Positions 17,109-24,438 of a stretch of DNA of 64,000 nucleotides are shown here, one piece after another. Under the pieces are notes generated by a model. That model worked only from the letters and a program-made list of their open reading frames with translations, was not told where the DNA came from and searched no databases. Made by a program: the position numbers and the translations under genes. How positions within the stretch are numbered: position 1 is the stretch's first letter; the number at the start of each line of letters is the position of its first letter. Origin of the DNA: Paenimyroides aestuarii (lineage in GTDB: Bacteria; Bacteroidota; Bacteroidia; Flavobacteriales; Flavobacteriaceae); contig NZ_CP102382.1 of NCBI RefSeq assembly GCF_024628805.1, positions 2,897,017 to 2,961,016 of the forward strand, written 5' to 3'.

Positions 17109-17708
17109 ATGAAAATTCCGCATTTATTAATAGTTTTTCGGTTTCTTTTAGCACCTCTAATTTTGGTACTTGCCTATAAATTGGGCAATGAAGCGCAATT
17201 GTTGCTAGTTGTATTGATGTTTTTAGGACTTTTATCAGATATTTTTGATGGAATCATCGCACGAAAACTAAATATATCAACTGTTAAATTACGCCGAATA
17301 GACAGCCAAGTAGATTTACTATTTTGGTTATCCATTGCATATAGTTGCTATATTCTGCAACCCGAGATTTTCACAACACACAAATCTGGAATTATTTCTC
17401 TTTTTGTAATGGAAGCAATGTGTTATGCCACCAGCTTCATAAAATTTGGCAAAGAAACATGTACGCATGCTTTTTTATCGAAGATTTGGGGATTGTTATT
17501 ATTTGCAACTTTTGTGGCGATACTCGCTTTTCAGCATACAGGTTGGTTGCTAAATCTTACTATTATATGGGGAATTATCTCGCAAGCAGATGTCATTCTC
17601 ATCATTTTCATTTTACCAAAATGGCAAAATGATATTCCAAGCAGCTATCATGCATACTTAATCAGAAAAGGTATTCCGTTTAAAAAAAGTAAATTGCTGA
17701 ACGACTGA
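17109..17708 (+). CDS. CDP-alcohol phosphatidyltransferase-like membrane protein with altered motif
   Basis: This 199-residue protein has about six membrane segments. Family members join a CDP-linked lipid to an alcohol to make a phospholipid. The signature normally reads D-x2-D-G-x2-A-R-x8-G-x3-D-x3-D. Here Asp44, Asp47, Gly48, Ala51, Arg52, Asp65 and Asp69 are all in place, but the second glycine is Leu61. The four metal-binding aspartates are intact, so activity is possible, but the substrate may differ. Which phospholipid it makes cannot be told. It follows a hypothetical gene by 12 bases. Confidence 0.82.
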   Translation: MKIPHLLIVFRFLLAPLILVLAYKLGNEAQLLLVVLMFLGLLSDIFDGIIARKLNISTVKLRRIDSQVDLLFWLSIAYSCYILQPEIFTTHKSGIISLFVMEAMCYATSFIKFGKETCTHAFLSKIWGLLLFATFVAILAFQHTGWLLNLTIIWGIISQADVILIIFILPKWQNDIPSSYHAYLIRKGIPFKKSKLLND

Positions 17709-17720
17709 TTGTAAAAAGAA

Positions 17721-17750
17721 AAACTCCTAAATTGCTTTAGGAGTTTTTTT
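17721..17750 (+). terminator. Strong bidirectional terminator before the tRNA cluster
   Basis: A perfect 11-bp stem AAACTCCTAAA / TTTAGGAGTTT with loop TTGC is followed by a T run on the plus strand and preceded by an A-rich stretch. It can end both the phosphatidyltransferase transcript and the convergent tRNA transcript. Confidence 0.9.
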
Positions 17751-17752
17751 AG

Positions 17753-17826
17753 AGCCTCTGGAGGGACTCGAACCCACGACCTGCTGATTACAAATCAGCT
17801 GCTCTAGCCAGCTGAGCTACAGAGGC
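17753..17826 (-). tRNA. tRNA-Thr (anticodon UGU), copy 3
   Basis: This is a 74-nt cloverleaf on the minus strand with a 7-bp acceptor stem GCCTCTG/CAGAGGC, a D arm with AGCTCAGCTGGCTAGAGC, anticodon stem CTGAT/ATCAG with loop TTTGTAA (anticodon TGT), and a T arm with GGTTCGAGTCC. The discriminator base is T, and CCA is not encoded. It is last of three near-identical tandem copies. Confidence 0.97.
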
Positions 17827-17860
17827 AAAATGTAAATTAGTACTTTTATTGAAAATTTAG

Positions 17861-17934
17861 AGCCTCTAGAGGGACTCGAACCCACGACCTGCTGATTACA
17901 AATCAGCTGCTCTAGCCAGCTGAGCTACAGAGGC
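17861..17934 (-). tRNA. tRNA-Thr (anticodon UGU), copy 2
   Basis: It matches the neighbouring copies except in the 3' acceptor strand, which reads TAGAGGC rather than CAGAGGC, so the last acceptor pair becomes a G-U wobble. The anticodon is TGT, the T arm is intact, and CCA is not encoded. Confidence 0.97.
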
Positions 17935-17966
17935 AAAATAATATTTTCAATTGTTAAAAGAACTTG

Positions 17967-18040
17967 AGCCTCTGGAGGGACTCGAACCCACGACCTGCTG
18001 ATTACAAATCAGCTGCTCTAGCCAGCTGAGCTACAGAGGC
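17967..18040 (-). tRNA. tRNA-Thr (anticodon UGU), copy 1
   Basis: This is the first of three tandem minus-strand tRNA-Thr genes, spaced about 32-34 bases apart. The sequence equals copy 3, with anticodon TGT in loop TTTGTAA and an intact acceptor stem. A full Bacteroidetes-type promoter lies just upstream. Confidence 0.97.
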
Positions 18041-18056
18041 GACTCATTTACGGTTG

Positions 18057-18086
18057 CAAATATACTGCTGTTTTTTGATTCTGCAA
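18057..18086 (-). promoter_or_regulatory. Promoter of the tRNA-Thr cluster
   Basis: On the minus strand, TTG (18086-18084) is followed by a 19-base spacer and TATATTTG (18064-18057). Both the sequence and the spacing fit the Bacteroidetes -33/-7 promoter. The -7 box ends 16 bases before the first tRNA. Confidence 0.8.
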
Positions 18087-18119
18087 GAGCTACCGTAAAT
18101 TTTTTAATGTTTTTTTTTA

Positions 18120-18386
18120 TTACAATTTATTGATTTTTTCAACTAATTGATTTGCAGTTTCTTCTAAATCTGAATAAATTGCTTTAAAGTGCGCTTTTTT
18201 GTTTTCTACCTTTTTATTGTTCACTCTTTCGATTAAAACATCAAATTTTTCTATTGCTTCATCTATAATCGCTTCTGATTCTTGGGTTGGCTTTCCTGCT
18301 GTGGACATTTCCCAAATATAAACTGCTTCTATAATATCGCCTAAAACAAAATTAATGTCTTTCTTTAAATTTCTAACATTTGCCAT
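18120..18386 (-). CDS. Small hypothetical helical protein
   Basis: This 88-residue, mostly helical protein (MANVRNLKKDINFVLGDIIE at the start, and a charged coiled-coil-like C-terminus with DLEETANQLVEKINKL) has no known function. I chose the ATG at 18386; a GTG three codons upstream directly follows the manA stop. It is almost certainly the last gene of the idi-queD-manA transcript, with a 9-base gap. Confidence 0.8.
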   Translation of the reverse strand: MANVRNLKKDINFVLGDIIEAVYIWEMSTAGKPTQESEAIIDEAIEKFDVLIERVNNKKVENKKAHFKAIYSDLEETANQLVEKINKL

Positions 18387-18395
18387 AATAATCAC

Positions 18396-19409
18396 TTATA
18401 TTTCATTAATAAATACTTCTAATAAGGTTGCATTTCCAGTGAATGCAAAATTGGTTAACTGCGCAGGTACTAAAATGGTTGTGCCTTGCTGTACCTGAAA
18501 TGTTTCATTGTTTGCGGTTAACTGTGCGCTTCCTTCGGTACAAATATACACCAAAAAACAATCACTATTTTTGGCTACTTCATACAAAGAGGTCAATGAA
18601 ACTATTTTTGTTGTAAAAAAAGGACAATCAACTAAATTAATTGCTTCATTTTCCTTTTTTTGGTATTGAATTTTTGGATCTTTATTTTTATAATTGATTG
18701 CTTCTAAAGCCAAATCTACATGCAATTCCCGCTCATTTCCTTGATCATCTACCCGATCCCAATCATAAACGCGGTATGTGATGTCTGAGGTTTGCTGGAT
18801 TTCTGCTAAAAGAATACCACCGCCAATGGCATGAATGGTTCCGGTTTCAATAAAGAACACATCTCCTTTTTGAACGTAATATTCCTGCAAAACATTGGGT
18901 AAGGTTTTGTTTTGCAAATGTTGTATATATTCTTCGGGCGAACTATCCTTTTTAAATCCTAAAATAATCCGTGCATCATCGTCGGCTTGCATAATGTACC
19001 ACATTTCTGTTTTGCCAAATGAATTGTGGCGTTTTTTTGCCAATTCATCGTTTGGATGCAACTGAATAGATAAATCGGTTTTGGCATCTAAAAACTTAAA
19101 CAACAAAGGAAATTGCGTGCCGTATTTTTGATATACTTTTGTTCCTAATATTTCATTGGGATACAAATGAATCAATTCGGCCAGGTTTTTTTCTTGGTAA
19201 ATACCATTTGTAACCACATTTACATCGGTATCTATCATAGATATTTCCCAACTTTCTCCTATATTTTTACTTGGAAGTTTTTTGCCTAATGCCTTTAATT
19301 TTTCGCCACCCCAAATTCGTTCTTTCAGAATAGGCTGAAAATAAAGCGGATAGCTTTTAAATTTTGATTGAAGGTTGTGCTTATTTATATGTTTGGGTGT
19401 CGAATTCAA
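18396..19409 (-). CDS. manA: Type I mannose-6-phosphate isomerase
   Basis: ManA interconverts fructose-6-phosphate and mannose-6-phosphate and feeds GDP-sugar and glycan synthesis. The 337-residue cupin enzyme shows RIWGGEKL near residue 32, the zinc-site region QLHPND near 117-122, GKTEMWYIM near 132-140, and the GTIHAIGGGILLAEIQQTSD segment with a catalytic-site histidine near residue 193. The length suits the short bacterial form. It is third in the idi-queD-manA run. The first about 20 residues are poorly conserved, so the true start may be slightly internal. Confidence 0.94.
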   Translation of the reverse strand: MNSTPKHINKHNLQSKFKSYPLYFQPILKERIWGGEKLKALGKKLPSKNIGESWEISMIDTDVNVVTNGIYQEKNLAELIHLYPNEILGTKVYQKYGTQFPLLFKFLDAKTDLSIQLHPNDELAKKRHNSFGKTEMWYIMQADDDARIILGFKKDSSPEEYIQHLQNKTLPNVLQEYYVQKGDVFFIETGTIHAIGGGILLAEIQQTSDITYRVYDWDRVDDQGNERELHVDLALEAINYKNKDPKIQYQKKENEAINLVDCPFFTTKIVSLTSLYEVAKNSDCFLVYICTEGSAQLTANNETFQVQQGTTILVPAQLTNFAFTGNATLLEVFINEI

Positions 19410-19477
19410 TTGTAACTTATTCGGATAAATTAAGGGTGCAATTTACAAATTTTCTTAAATGATTTTCTTTAAAATAA

Positions 19478-19888
19478 TCATAAACCACAATACTTTACAA
19501 AATTTCTTGGGGTTTCATACAGCGTTACATCTAAATCTAGTTTTAATGGCAGGCGTTTTCGCAATTTGTTCCAAATCACATAAGCTATATGTTCTGCCGT
19601 TGGATTCAAATCTTTAAAATCGGGCACATCTACATTTAAGTTTTTATGATCAAAAGGAAGCTCTACTTCTTCATAAATCAAATCGCTTAACTCTTTTATA
19701 TCAATCACATAGCCTGTTTCTGGATTTACCGTACCGGTTACCTCTACTATAAGTTCATAATTATGACCGTGAAAATTGGGGTTATTGCATTTGCCAAATA
19801 CCAATTCGTTTTTCTCGTCGGTCCAATCTTTTCTGTACAAACGGTGTGCTGCGTTAAAATGTGCTTTTCTGCAAACTGTAACTCTCAT
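19478..19888 (-). CDS. queD: 6-carboxytetrahydropterin synthase QueD (PTPS family)
   Basis: QueD makes 6-carboxy-5,6,7,8-tetrahydropterin from dihydroneopterin triphosphate for queuosine. The 136-residue protein shows the zinc ligands His15 (HFNAAH), His40 and His42 (FHGH), the catalytic Cys34 (GKCNNPNFHGH), and the downstream FDHKNLN and TAEHIA motifs with their histidines. The other queuosine genes are not in this window, so a pyruvoyl-tetrahydropterin synthase role cannot be fully excluded. Its start is 3 bases beyond the idi stop. Confidence 0.93.
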   Translation of the reverse strand: MRVTVCRKAHFNAAHRLYRKDWTDEKNELVFGKCNNPNFHGHNYELIVEVTGTVNPETGYVIDIKELSDLIYEEVELPFDHKNLNVDVPDFKDLNPTAEHIAYVIWNKLRKRLPLKLDLDVTLYETPRNFVKYCGL

Positions 19889-19891
19889 AAC

Positions 19892-20425
19892 TTACTTTTT
19901 CTGAACTTGTTGAATATAATGGTAAAATTTATCAAAAATAATTTTGAACCATTCGGTATAATGTTCCGGATGCACTTGCATATCGCTTTTAATTGCTTCG
20001 GCGCTCATCCATTTCCAATTTTCTACTTCTTCTTTGTTGATTTCGGGTTTTTGATTGTAATATCCCACCATTACATGATCAAATTCATGTTCGGTTAATC
20101 CATTGTCAAAAGGAGCTTTGTAGATAAACGAAAAAACTTCTTCTAAACTTGTGGTAAATCCCATTTCTTCTTGCAAACGGCGGGTTCCGGCTTGAATATT
20201 GGTTTCGCCATCGCGTTGATGACTACAACAAGTATTGGTCCACAACATCGGAGAATGGTATTTGTGAGCAGCGCGTTGTTGCAGCATAATTTCGTTTTTA
20301 TCGTTCAATATAAAAACCGAAAACGCACGGTGCAATAATGCTTCTTGGTGTGCTTGCATTTTGGGCATTAAACCAATGGGCTGATCTTTTTCGTTTACTA
20401 AAATTACTTGTTCTTCGGTTATCAT
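19892..20425 (-). CDS. idi: Isopentenyl-diphosphate delta-isomerase, type 1
   Basis: Idi interconverts IPP and DMAPP for isoprenoid synthesis. The 177-residue Nudix-fold enzyme shows LLHRAFSVFIL, the active-site cysteine region TNTCCSHQRDGE, and a modified Nudix box AGTRRLQEEMGF. The catalytic glutamate region is in NGLTEHEFDHVMVG. I chose the ATG at 20425 over the TTG seven codons upstream because family members begin close to EEQVILVNE. It is first of a likely idi-queD-manA operon. Confidence 0.94.
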   Translation of the reverse strand: MITEEQVILVNEKDQPIGLMPKMQAHQEALLHRAFSVFILNDKNEIMLQQRAAHKYHSPMLWTNTCCSHQRDGETNIQAGTRRLQEEMGFTTSLEEVFSFIYKAPFDNGLTEHEFDHVMVGYYNQKPEINKEEVENWKWMSAEAIKSDMQVHPEHYTEWFKIIFDKFYHYIQQVQKK

Positions 20426-20467
20426 ATCGGGTATTACAAAAATCAAAAATACAATTTTTAATAGGAA

Positions 20468-20502
20468 TAAAAAAACACCCTTCTATGCAAAAGGGTGCTT
20501 TT
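20468..20502 (-). terminator. Terminator of the T9SS cargo gene
   Basis: An 8-bp stem GCACCCTT / AAGGGTGT with an 8-base loop is followed by a T run on the minus strand, 22 bases after the stop of the secreted protein gene. Confidence 0.85.
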
Positions 20503-20519
20503 AGTGAAATATGTTTTGT

Positions 20520-21830
20520 TTATTTTACAATGATTCGGTTTGTGGTAACCTCACCGTTATAGGTTGATACAATCAGATATACTCCATTTGACGAGAATGT
20601 GGTATCAAAAACATAACTTTCTATGTTGTTTACCTCTTTTTTACTTACTAATTTGCCATCTAATGTGAACACATGAATATTCAAATTGGTTGGTTTTCCA
20701 AAATTGTAAGTTACATTTACCGTTTCGTTGATGCTTGCCGGGTTTGGATACGCGTTAACTTTTGAATCTAAATTAGATACAATTTCCGGTTTTGTAGTTT
20801 GTTTAGATTGTGTGGTATGCACTATTGAAAAAGTATCATAACCATTACCATCTGTATCAAAAACTACGTTTTCAAAAACCAATTCATTGCCTTGTACTTT
20901 TCCTTCAACACGCAACACGTTCGCATCATTCTCAAAAGTAGTTGCTGACGGGTTAATTGCCAATTGATACGTTCCAGTGGTTTTTAAAGTTCCTAAATTG
21001 AAACGCAAGTTTGCAACCGCTGGTTTTTTATTGGTTTGAACCAACCATGAAGAATCTAGAATTTCTGTATCGTTTTCTTTAACAAAGTTTGTTTTTTCGT
21101 TAGTTGATCCAACAAAAAGATACTCGTTATTCGCAAAACCATCACTGCTGATTGCTAAGCGCTTATCAACAGAATTTACTGTTTCCAATTTGTTTAAACC
21201 AAAATAATCGCTTCTTCCCAAACCTGTAATGGTATTGTTATAGGCTGGATTCAATTGGTGGTTCCAAATTTGTTTTCCGTTTGCATCTACATAATTGGCA
21301 TTATCAATCAATGAAATTCCATATTTAATAGATAGATACGTTTGAATTTGCTGATGATCTAATTCGGTAAACGTATCGTTTACATAGATTACCTCATACA
21401 CATCGGTTAAATCATTCGGAGTATCAATAATGGTTACATAATTCTTATCACCTGTGGCATTTGGGTAGTTAAAACCATATTTAACAATAGCACCTGTTCG
21501 CCTTTTTTGATCGATTGTAGATGCATCGTGGTAATTAATATTATGAGTGGTAACGGCGTGTTGTGCACACGTAAACGTAAAGTTCATCAAATCTTTTTCA
21601 ATACCGTCTTCTGATTTGAAAACCATATAGAAATTAGAATTTCCAGCACCAATTGAGGTCGTTAATGACTGATTGCTATTGCCATTTACCGCTGCATTTT
21701 TGTTGAACATTTGTGCGGTGTTATTTGTTTTATTTGGCTTTAACCAAAATGATGCACGATTGTTAAAACTTTGTGCATGTACGGAAATTGACGCTAATAA
21801 AACTGCTGCTAAAAGTATTTTTCTATTCAT
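20520..21830 (-). CDS. Secreted protein with T9SS type A sorting domain
   Basis: This 436-residue protein has a clear signal peptide (MNRKILLAAVLLASISVHAQ) and a C-terminal type A sorting domain that starts at NAYPNPA and ends in NGVYLIVSTYNGEVTTNRIIVK, so it should cross the outer membrane by the type IX system. The middle part (YLSIKYGISL, then GLGRSDYFGLNKLE) resembles a domain of unknown function common in Flavobacteria surface proteins. No enzyme motif is seen. It is a single-gene unit with its own terminator. An adhesin or surface-layer role is a guess. Confidence 0.9.
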   Translation of the reverse strand: MNRKILLAAVLLASISVHAQSFNNRASFWLKPNKTNNTAQMFNKNAAVNGNSNQSLTTSIGAGNSNFYMVFKSEDGIEKDLMNFTFTCAQHAVTTHNINYHDASTIDQKRRTGAIVKYGFNYPNATGDKNYVTIIDTPNDLTDVYEVIYVNDTFTELDHQQIQTYLSIKYGISLIDNANYVDANGKQIWNHQLNPAYNNTITGLGRSDYFGLNKLETVNSVDKRLAISSDGFANNEYLFVGSTNEKTNFVKENDTEILDSSWLVQTNKKPAVANLRFNLGTLKTTGTYQLAINPSATTFENDANVLRVEGKVQGNELVFENVVFDTDGNGYDTFSIVHTTQSKQTTKPEIVSNLDSKVNAYPNPASINETVNVTYNFGKPTNLNIHVFTLDGKLVSKKEVNNIESYVFDTTFSSNGVYLIVSTYNGEVTTNRIIVK

Positions 21831-21848
21831 AATGTTTTGTATTTTAAT

Positions 21849-21877
21849 CGAATATACAAATTATTTTGTTTCGGCAA
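21849..21877 (-). promoter_or_regulatory. Candidate promoter of the T9SS cargo gene
   Basis: On the minus strand TTG (21877-21875), an 18-base spacer and TATATTCG (21856-21849) approximate the -33/-7 pair with one mismatch in the -7 box. Confidence 0.4.
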
Positions 21878-21910
21878 AAAAATAACTCATAAAAAATTAT
21901 GAGTTATTTT
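21876..21910 (-). terminator. Terminator of the ftsY-lipoprotein-DUF721 transcript
   Basis: A perfect 14-bp stem AAAATAACTCATAA / TTATGAGTTATTTT encloses a 4-base loop and is followed by a T run on the minus strand. It overlaps the last codons of the DUF721 gene. Confidence 0.88.
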
Positions 21911-22221
21911 AAAATTATTTTTTTTACAATTTCCTTTCCCAAGCTTTCATTGATCATTTTTATTATTTTATCAATTCCGTAGCTTAATTCTTCTCTAAGC
22001 ACATCGGATGAAAGCGACACGAATAAGGTGTTTTTGCGCAGTTCAATCTGTTGGGTGTAGTTTGCAATTCCCGGTCCTAGCAAATTGATCCATGCTTCGC
22101 GAACGTTTAATTTATCAAAACCTTTCTCTAGATTGTATCCTTCGATCATCTTTCCCAAAACATTTTGTACAGATGATTCTTCGTGTAATCTTTTGTGAGG
22201 ATTGAATTTTTTGTTATTCAT
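21904..22221 (-). CDS. DUF721 (DciA-like) family protein
   Basis: This 105-residue protein fits DUF721, with VREAWINLLGPGIANYTQQIEL and the LREELSYG motif. Relatives of this fold include DciA, which loads replicative helicase in many bacteria, but the short Bacteroidetes form has not been shown to do so. It overlaps the lipoprotein gene by 8 bases and ends in a strong terminator. Confidence 0.85.
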   Translation of the reverse strand: MNNKKFNPHKRLHEESSVQNVLGKMIEGYNLEKGFDKLNVREAWINLLGPGIANYTQQIELRKNTLFVSLSSDVLREELSYGIDKIIKMINESLGKEIVKKIILK

Positions 22222-22636
22222 TTATCTGGATGGGTGTATATCGTTTATAGGTGTATTTTACATTGTTGTTATTGATGATTACCAACTGATCTTTTGACAA
22301 TTGATCGATTTTTTCGGTCCATTTTGTAAACTGCGTAGTATATTTCAAATAAGTGGCGTTGGCAGAATCGATTACCACAAATTGCTCTTGAATACCGTTT
22401 GATTGCGCTTTTCCATTTAGCTGAGGTACTATTTTGCTTCGCGTTCCTTTATCGCCATTCAATTGAAAATAATCTACATTGTTGTTTGATTGAAACGTTT
22501 TTAAATCGCCTTCTTCTGTTTTTGCTTCGCTTATTTCCCAATAACCATTCAAATGTTGGAGCTGTTCTGCAGAAATGGGTTTTGAACACGATACCAAAAC
22601 AGTTGCAAATACAATAAAACTTAAAATTTTTCTCAT
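22214..22636 (-). CDS. Hypothetical lipoprotein
   Basis: This 140-residue protein has a lipoprotein signal with lipobox VLVSC at residues 13-17 and a lipocalin-like start to the mature part (LNGYWEISEAKTEEG). Bacteroidetes lipocalin-like lipoproteins share this WEIS pattern. Its start overlaps the ftsY stop by one base, and its end overlaps the DUF721 gene. It is envelope-anchored, with unknown function. Confidence 0.8.
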   Translation of the reverse strand: MRKILSFIVFATVLVSCSKPISAEQLQHLNGYWEISEAKTEEGDLKTFQSNNNVDYFQLNGDKGTRSKIVPQLNGKAQSNGIQEQFVVIDSANATYLKYTTQFTKWTEKIDQLSKDQLVIINNNNVKYTYKRYTPIQINE

Positions 22637-23589
22637 TATTTAAAGAATGAATCTACGAATTCGTATTTATTAAACACTTGCAAATCTTCGATGCCCTCGC
22701 CCACTCCGATGTATTTTACCGGAATTTGAAATTGATCTGAAATACCAATCACCACACCGCCTTTTGCTGTACCGTCTAATTTTGTGACTGCTAAAGAAGA
22801 TACTTCTGTTGCTGCCGTGAATTGTTTTGCTTGTTCAAACGCGTTTTGTCCGGTTGATCCGTCTAAAACCAACATCACATCGTGTGGTGCATCGCCAATA
22901 ACCTTTTGCATCACGCGTTTCACCTTTGTAAGTTCGTTCATTAGACCTACTTTGTTGTGCAAACGCCCAGCGGTATCAATAATTACCACATCGGCATTTT
23001 GCGCCACTGCCGATTCTAAGGTATCAAAAGCAACCGAAGCCGGATCTGACCCCATTTGCTGTTTTACGATAGGTACTTGCACGCGATCTGCCCAAATTTG
23101 TAATTGGTCAATTGCCGCCGCACGAAACGTATCTGCCGCACCTAAAACAACTTTGTGTCCTGCTTTTTTGAACTGATATGCCAATTTGCCAATTGTGGTG
23201 GTTTTTCCAACGCCATTCACACCAACAACCATTATTACATATGGCTTTTTATCTTTTGGAACTTCGAATTCTGTAGCTTCGCCCGATTGGGTTTCAGAAA
23301 GCAATCCGGAAATTTCTTCGCGCAAAATTTTGTTCAGCTCATCGGTTCCTAAATATTTATCTTCGGCAACACGCTTTTCAATTCGATTGATAATTTTTAA
23401 AGTGGTATTCACACCAACATCTGAAGTGATTAACACATCTTCCAAATCATCTAAAACATCATCATCTACTTTTGATTTACCGGCAACCGCTTTTGATAAT
23501 TTATCAAAAAAAGAGGTTTTTGATTTCTCAAGCCCTTTATCAAGTGTTTCTTTCTTTTCTGATGAAAATAAACGCTTAAAAAAACTCAT
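22636..23589 (-). CDS. ftsY: Signal recognition particle receptor FtsY
   Basis: FtsY is the membrane-associated SRP receptor GTPase that delivers ribosomes to the translocon. The 317-residue protein has a short charged N-terminal region, the N domain, and the G domain with GVNGVGKTT at 123-131, DTFRAAAIDQL, DTAGRLHNK and TKLDGTAKGG. It lacks the long acidic A domain of enterobacterial FtsY, which is usual in this phylum. A candidate -7 box (TATATTTG) sits 20 bases before the start, after the terminator of the ribosomal genes. Confidence 0.97.
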   Translation of the reverse strand: MSFFKRLFSSEKKETLDKGLEKSKTSFFDKLSKAVAGKSKVDDDVLDDLEDVLITSDVGVNTTLKIINRIEKRVAEDKYLGTDELNKILREEISGLLSETQSGEATEFEVPKDKKPYVIMVVGVNGVGKTTTIGKLAYQFKKAGHKVVLGAADTFRAAAIDQLQIWADRVQVPIVKQQMGSDPASVAFDTLESAVAQNADVVIIDTAGRLHNKVGLMNELTKVKRVMQKVIGDAPHDVMLVLDGSTGQNAFEQAKQFTAATEVSSLAVTKLDGTAKGGVVIGISDQFQIPVKYIGVGEGIEDLQVFNKYEFVDSFFK

Positions 23590-23609
23590 ATACTACAATT
23601 TTTATGAAA

Positions 23610-23617
23610 CAAATATA
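23610..23617 (-). promoter_or_regulatory. Candidate -7 box for ftsY
   Basis: TATATTTG on the minus strand, 20 bases before the ftsY ATG, matches TAnnTTTG. The nearest TTG upstream is only 15 bases away, which is short. Confidence 0.45.
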
Positions 23618-23663
23618 CAGATATTAATTTAACAATTTTTGATAAATATCATTTGTTAGAAAA

Positions 23664-23697
23664 TAAAAAAAGCTACCTAATAATTTAGATAGCTTTT
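23664..23697 (-). terminator. Terminator of the rpmB-rpmG-DUF4295 genes
   Basis: AAAGCTATCT pairs with AGGTAGCTTT (one G-U) around an 8-base loop and is followed by a T run on the minus strand. Confidence 0.8.
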
Positions 23698-23716
23698 ATG
23701 ATTTATTGTTGAATGA

Positions 23717-23869
23717 TTATTTTTTTGCTAAAAATTCATCCACTAATTCAGGAGCCATAACTGACTCTACAAACGTGTAAGCGCCTGATTTTGGAGATTT
23801 AACCATTTTAATAGCTTTGGTTAATTTTTTTGAACCTCCTTGTAATGTTGCTACGGTTTTCTTTGCCAT
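23717..23869 (-). CDS. DUF4295 family small protein
   Basis: This 50-residue basic protein starts MAKKTVATLQGGSKK and ends DEFLAKK. It matches DUF4295, a small family found in Bacteroidetes next to rpmG and ftsY. Its size, lysine content and place suggest a ribosome-associated protein, but that is inference. It starts 11 bases after the L33 stop and is followed by the operon terminator. Confidence 0.93.
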   Translation of the reverse strand: MAKKTVATLQGGSKKLTKAIKMVKSPKSGAYTFVESVMAPELVDEFLAKK

Positions 23870-23880
23870 GACTAACTAAA

Positions 23881-24069
23881 TTATTTAATTTCTTTATGAA
23901 CTGTTACTTTCTTTAAGATAGGATTGAATTTTTTGATTTCCATTCTATCTGGAGTATTCTTTTTGTTTTTTGTAGTAATGTAACGCGATGTACCTGGTAA
24001 TCCTGTTGCTTTATGCTCTGTACATTCTAAAATTACTTGGATTCTGTTTCCTTTTGCTTTCTTTGCCAT
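23881..24069 (-). CDS. rpmG: 50S ribosomal protein L33
   Basis: This 62-residue protein matches L33: [20 protein letters not shown], then the [21 protein letters not shown] segment. Only one cysteine is visible, so it is a form without the zinc-binding CxxC pairs. It lies between rpmB and the DUF4295 gene in the usual Bacteroidetes order. Confidence 0.97.
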   Translation of the reverse strand: MAKKAKGNRIQVILECTEHKATGLPGTSRYITTKNKKNTPDRMEIKKFNPILKKVTVHKEIK

Positions 24070-24097
24070 CTTGATAAAATTTTAATGGTGAATGGAA

Positions 24098-24334
24098 TTA
24101 TTTTAATAATCCACTTGCTTTAGCATCTTTAAGAACCGCAGCAATACCTTTTTTGTTAATTGTTTTTAATGCAGATGTTGATACTTTTAAAGTAACCCAT
24201 CTATCCTCTTCAGCGATGTAGAAACGCTTTTTAACTAAGTTAACAGAAAACTTTCTCTTAGTTTTGTTCATAGCGTGTGATACGTTGTTTCCAACCATCG
24301 CGCGCTTTCCTGTAATTTGACAAACTCTTGACAT
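24098..24334 (-). CDS. rpmB: 50S ribosomal protein L28
   Basis: This 78-residue protein matches L28: [20 protein letters not shown] at the N-terminus and the [20 protein letters not shown] segment. It is the first gene of the rpmB-rpmG-DUF4295 transcript. A promoter-like pair lies just upstream. Confidence 0.97.
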   Translation of the reverse strand: MSRVCQITGKRAMVGNNVSHAMNKTKRKFSVNLVKKRFYIAEEDRWVTLKVSTSALKTINKKGIAAVLKDAKASGLLK

Positions 24335-24360
24335 TATTTCTTACTTTTAAAATCAGTGTG

Positions 24361-24391
24361 CAAAATAACGAATTAAAATTTATTTAAACAA
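24361..24391 (-). promoter_or_regulatory. Promoter of the ribosomal protein operon
   Basis: On the minus strand TTG (24391-24389) is followed after 20 bases by TTATTTTG (24368-24361), one mismatch from TAnnTTTG. The -7 box ends 26 bases before the rpmB ATG. Confidence 0.6.
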
Positions 24392-24438
24392 GTGTTCTTT
24401 TTCTTTTTTTTATTTAATAGATAACACCTCTCTATTTT

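Noticed and set aside
17753..18040. tRNA cluster as an integration site
   Set aside because: No integrase, no partial tRNA copy as att site, and flanking genes are ordinary core genes.
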